Positions 62,180-64,000 of a stretch of 64,000 nt of DNA are shown one piece after another. The position numbers and the translations under genes are program-made. Position 1 is the first letter of the stretch, and every line of letters begins with the position of its first letter. The stretch covers positions 2,628,650-2,692,649 of the forward strand of contig JAQFVV010012477.1 in assembly GCA_028023455.1 (NCBI GenBank), given 5' to 3'. Source of the stretch: Epiperipatus broadwayi (Eukaryota; Onychophora; Udeonychophora; Euonychophora; Peripatidae). The notes under the pieces were generated by a model. It made no database searches and was not told where the DNA came from. It saw only the letters and a list, made by a program, of their open reading frames with translations.

Positions 62180-62615
62180 ACTGGTCAAAAATGAGTCTAC
62201 AGGGTTTGAACCTATCCGGCTTCATTTTGGGAGAGATGTACCATGCCCATTTAAGACCAGGTTGACAAGTGAACACAGAACCAGTTGATAGAAGGAAGGA
62301 TGTTGAATGAGCCCATAGTAGGCTAAAGAAAATGGGTGAATTAAGGCAGAAAAGATAAGGAAGGGTCAAGAATAGATTCAGAATAGGAGATGAGGTCTTG
62401 ATAAGAACCAACCCTGTAAGCCATCCAAAGAAATACATTTACAAGAAGTTTCAACAAATTTACGAAGGTTTGTATATAATAAAACAAAAATACAGTGACA
62501 ACATGTTCATGGTGGCACAAGGCATGGAAGAGAGGGGAACATATAATGCCCAGTCATTAAAATTGATAAAGAGAAAAAAAGACCTGCCAGAAAATTGGCA
62601 GGTCCAATAAGGGAT
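62180..62615 (+). pseudogene. integrase C-terminal tail
   Basis: GFEPIRLHFGRDVPCPFK, then after stops an open 62,398-62,610 with IRTNPVSHPKKYIYKKFQQI, YEGLYIIKQKYSDNMFMV and YNAQSLKLIKRK. The YEGLY-x-I module corresponds to DEPFTII at 44.15 kb in the older element. It likely helps choose target sites; that role is from relatives. Confidence 0.7.
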
Positions 62616-62770
62616 CAGAACTGTAGGACATTCTGGAATACACAAAGGAAGATCACAAACAGAAGTTAATAATAATTAAAGATTACAGTGAATACTATTA
62701 GAAGAAAAATTTGCAGAGATAAAATAAGTTAAGTGATGCATTTTACTCTCAAATGTTGGGTGGTGTAAAT

Positions 62771-64000
62771 TGTTGTTTACAATTACTAAAAATAAAAAAA
62801 CAAAAAAGAGAATTTTTAAATGTGATTAATAAATAATAAAATCAACAAGTTGTCCATAAATAACTGAATTAAAATGTCTCATTAGTTTAAAAAATAAAAT
62901 AATCTATAAAAAGTTTAAAGAGTAATTGGAAGGGAGAGAAAGTTTAACTTAGAAAAGTTAAAAGTATAGCTATTAAAAGAAAAGAAAAAAAAATCTTAAA
63001 ACTAAAAAAAAAAAGAAATCTCTTTTCATTTATTTAAAATAAATAAGACTGTAAATAATGAATTGATTGTAAACATAAAGGAATAGTAAAATGTGCGCAT
63101 GTTGATAAAATAAATGTATGCATGGTAAAATATTAAAAATAAATGAAAGTGTATAAGTTAAAAGAAATTTCCTTAAATATTATAAATACTCAGAAACTAT
63201 ATAAATGAAATGAATTAGCAATGGCTACTAATTAAAAAATTAAACAACCAGATTAATTAATTAAAATCTAAATATTTAATCAAAAGCAGTGAACAAATTT
63301 CAACAATGGATATAGCTGGCCGGTATAAAAATTGATTAAAAAAATGACAACAGATCATCATATAAATAGACAGTTTTCCATGTAACAATTAGTTTTTATA
63401 ATGAGTCTTCAGTCAGTTTGTCATGTATCCAGAGTTCATTTTTTTAATATCAATGCAGTGTTAGCAGCCATTGGAAGCATACAACCAAACTCCAGCCTTA
63501 GTCTGATGGAACATCAGCAACATGGTCGATAAAAGTGATGCCTGCCTAATAACTTGAAACTTCCAGATATATTTAGCTGTCTTGAATAATAGTATCATGA
63601 AATAGCAATCACAAAAAACCTCAAATCCAACCAGTTGAAAAAACTCACGTGAAGCAGCAAGAATTCAATGTCCAATATCCTATAGATAATAAAAATATTT
63701 TCTTATTTCATTTCTGATATTAATGTAGCCATTGCAATAATTTGTAGCTTCCAAAGTCAGTAAAGCAAATGAACTCTATAGCATGCACAAAATGAACTAT
63801 TGATATACATGTTTTTAAATGTCATGTACTTATTTAATGCTTTGTGATATTTTATATTTTATTATATGAATTAAGAGTATGTGTGTGGTCATTATATAAA
63901 ATACCATTGTTAGGTTAATTAAGAAGTTATAAACGTAGTTTAAAATTATAACAGCTATCATTTAGTTAAAATAAATTATCTTTAAACCTTAATGTCTGTC
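62771..64000 (+). repeat. 3' LTR of the gypsy element, incomplete
   Basis: It begins TGTTGTTTACAATTACT and follows the 5' LTR to the window end (ending AATGTCTGTC, equivalent to 57,880-57,889). It lacks about 57 bp found in the 5' copy near 56.8 kb. Scattered substitutions run throughout. The last roughly 130 bp and the flanking target duplication lie outside the window. Confidence 0.9.

Larger units (their letters stand above)
56578..64000 (+). mobile_element. Ty3/gypsy retrotransposon with long LTRs, 3' LTR cut by window end
   Basis: LTRs begin at 56,578 and 62,771; the interior carries gag, protease, reverse transcriptase, RNase H and integrase in Ty3/gypsy order. The coding part is younger than that of the copy at 39-44 kb: the protease DSG, RT YVDD, RNase H TDH and integrase D-D-E residues can all still be read, although stops and frameshifts separate them, so it is not autonomous. 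The LTRs have visibly diverged and differ by an indel of about 57 bp, so insertion is not recent. Confidence 0.9.

Overview
This is non-coding-rich DNA from an animal nuclear genome, most likely an invertebrate. By eye it is about three quarters or more A+T. It holds simple repeats of every kind, several families of retroelement fragments, tRNA-derived SINEs, a Tigger/pogo relic and many hairpin (foldback) elements. There is no bacterial-style gene packing, operon or CRISPR array. The species cannot be named from the sequence. The element mix (Penelope-like elements with GIY-YIG, an RTE-type LINE of the kind annotated as 'craniofacial development protein 2-like', Ty3/gypsy) fits lophotrochozoans, cnidarians and some arthropods alike.

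Only one gene looks intact: an intronless, divergent rhodopsin-family GPCR at 22,552-23,562 (+). Remnants of related receptors lie about 23 kb away at 46.66-47.2 kb. Everything else with coding character is a broken mobile element.

Layout: 0-0.2 kb, minus-strand gag-like coiled coil. 2.0-2.2 kb, hairpin-tail element. 3.4-4.0 kb, direct repeat. 4.03-5.10 kb, TA-flanked non-autonomous DNA transposon. 5.26-6.93 kb, very long ATT and TTC/TTA/TAG/GAA microsatellites. 8.4-10.1 kb, two pairs of direct repeats. 10.18-11.56 kb, Tigger/pogo transposase relic. 14.38 kb, SINE. 14.9-16.4 kb, Penelope-like element preceded by coiled-coil repeats. 17.0-19.9 kb, a hairpin family and two half copies. 20.8 kb, Penelope-like tail. 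22.5 kb, GPCR. 25.07-28.16 kb and 33.98-36.9 kb, a direct 3-kb duplication, with a third partial copy at 16.64 kb. 29.5 kb, SINE with a perfect 19-bp target-site duplication. 32.56 kb, hairpin-tail element. 39.1-44.3 kb, decayed Ty3/gypsy element. 46.7-47.2 kb, GPCR remnants. 48.96-52.2 kb, minus-strand RTE-type LINE. 52.4 and 56.2 kb, minus-strand Penelope-like fragments. 56.58 kb to the window end, a younger Ty3/gypsy element with LTRs over 1.2 kb whose 3' LTR runs off the window.

I found no multi-gene defence or metabolic system. The most novel-looking material is a set of foldback elements with an asymmetric 3' tail. One family has a fixed right end, a variable left end, target-site duplications of 9-12 bp, a core that is inverted between two copies, and an empty allele preserved in the paralogous 3-kb duplicate. 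The long microsatellite that expanded in only one member of that duplicate pair, and the divergent GPCR, also merit checking.
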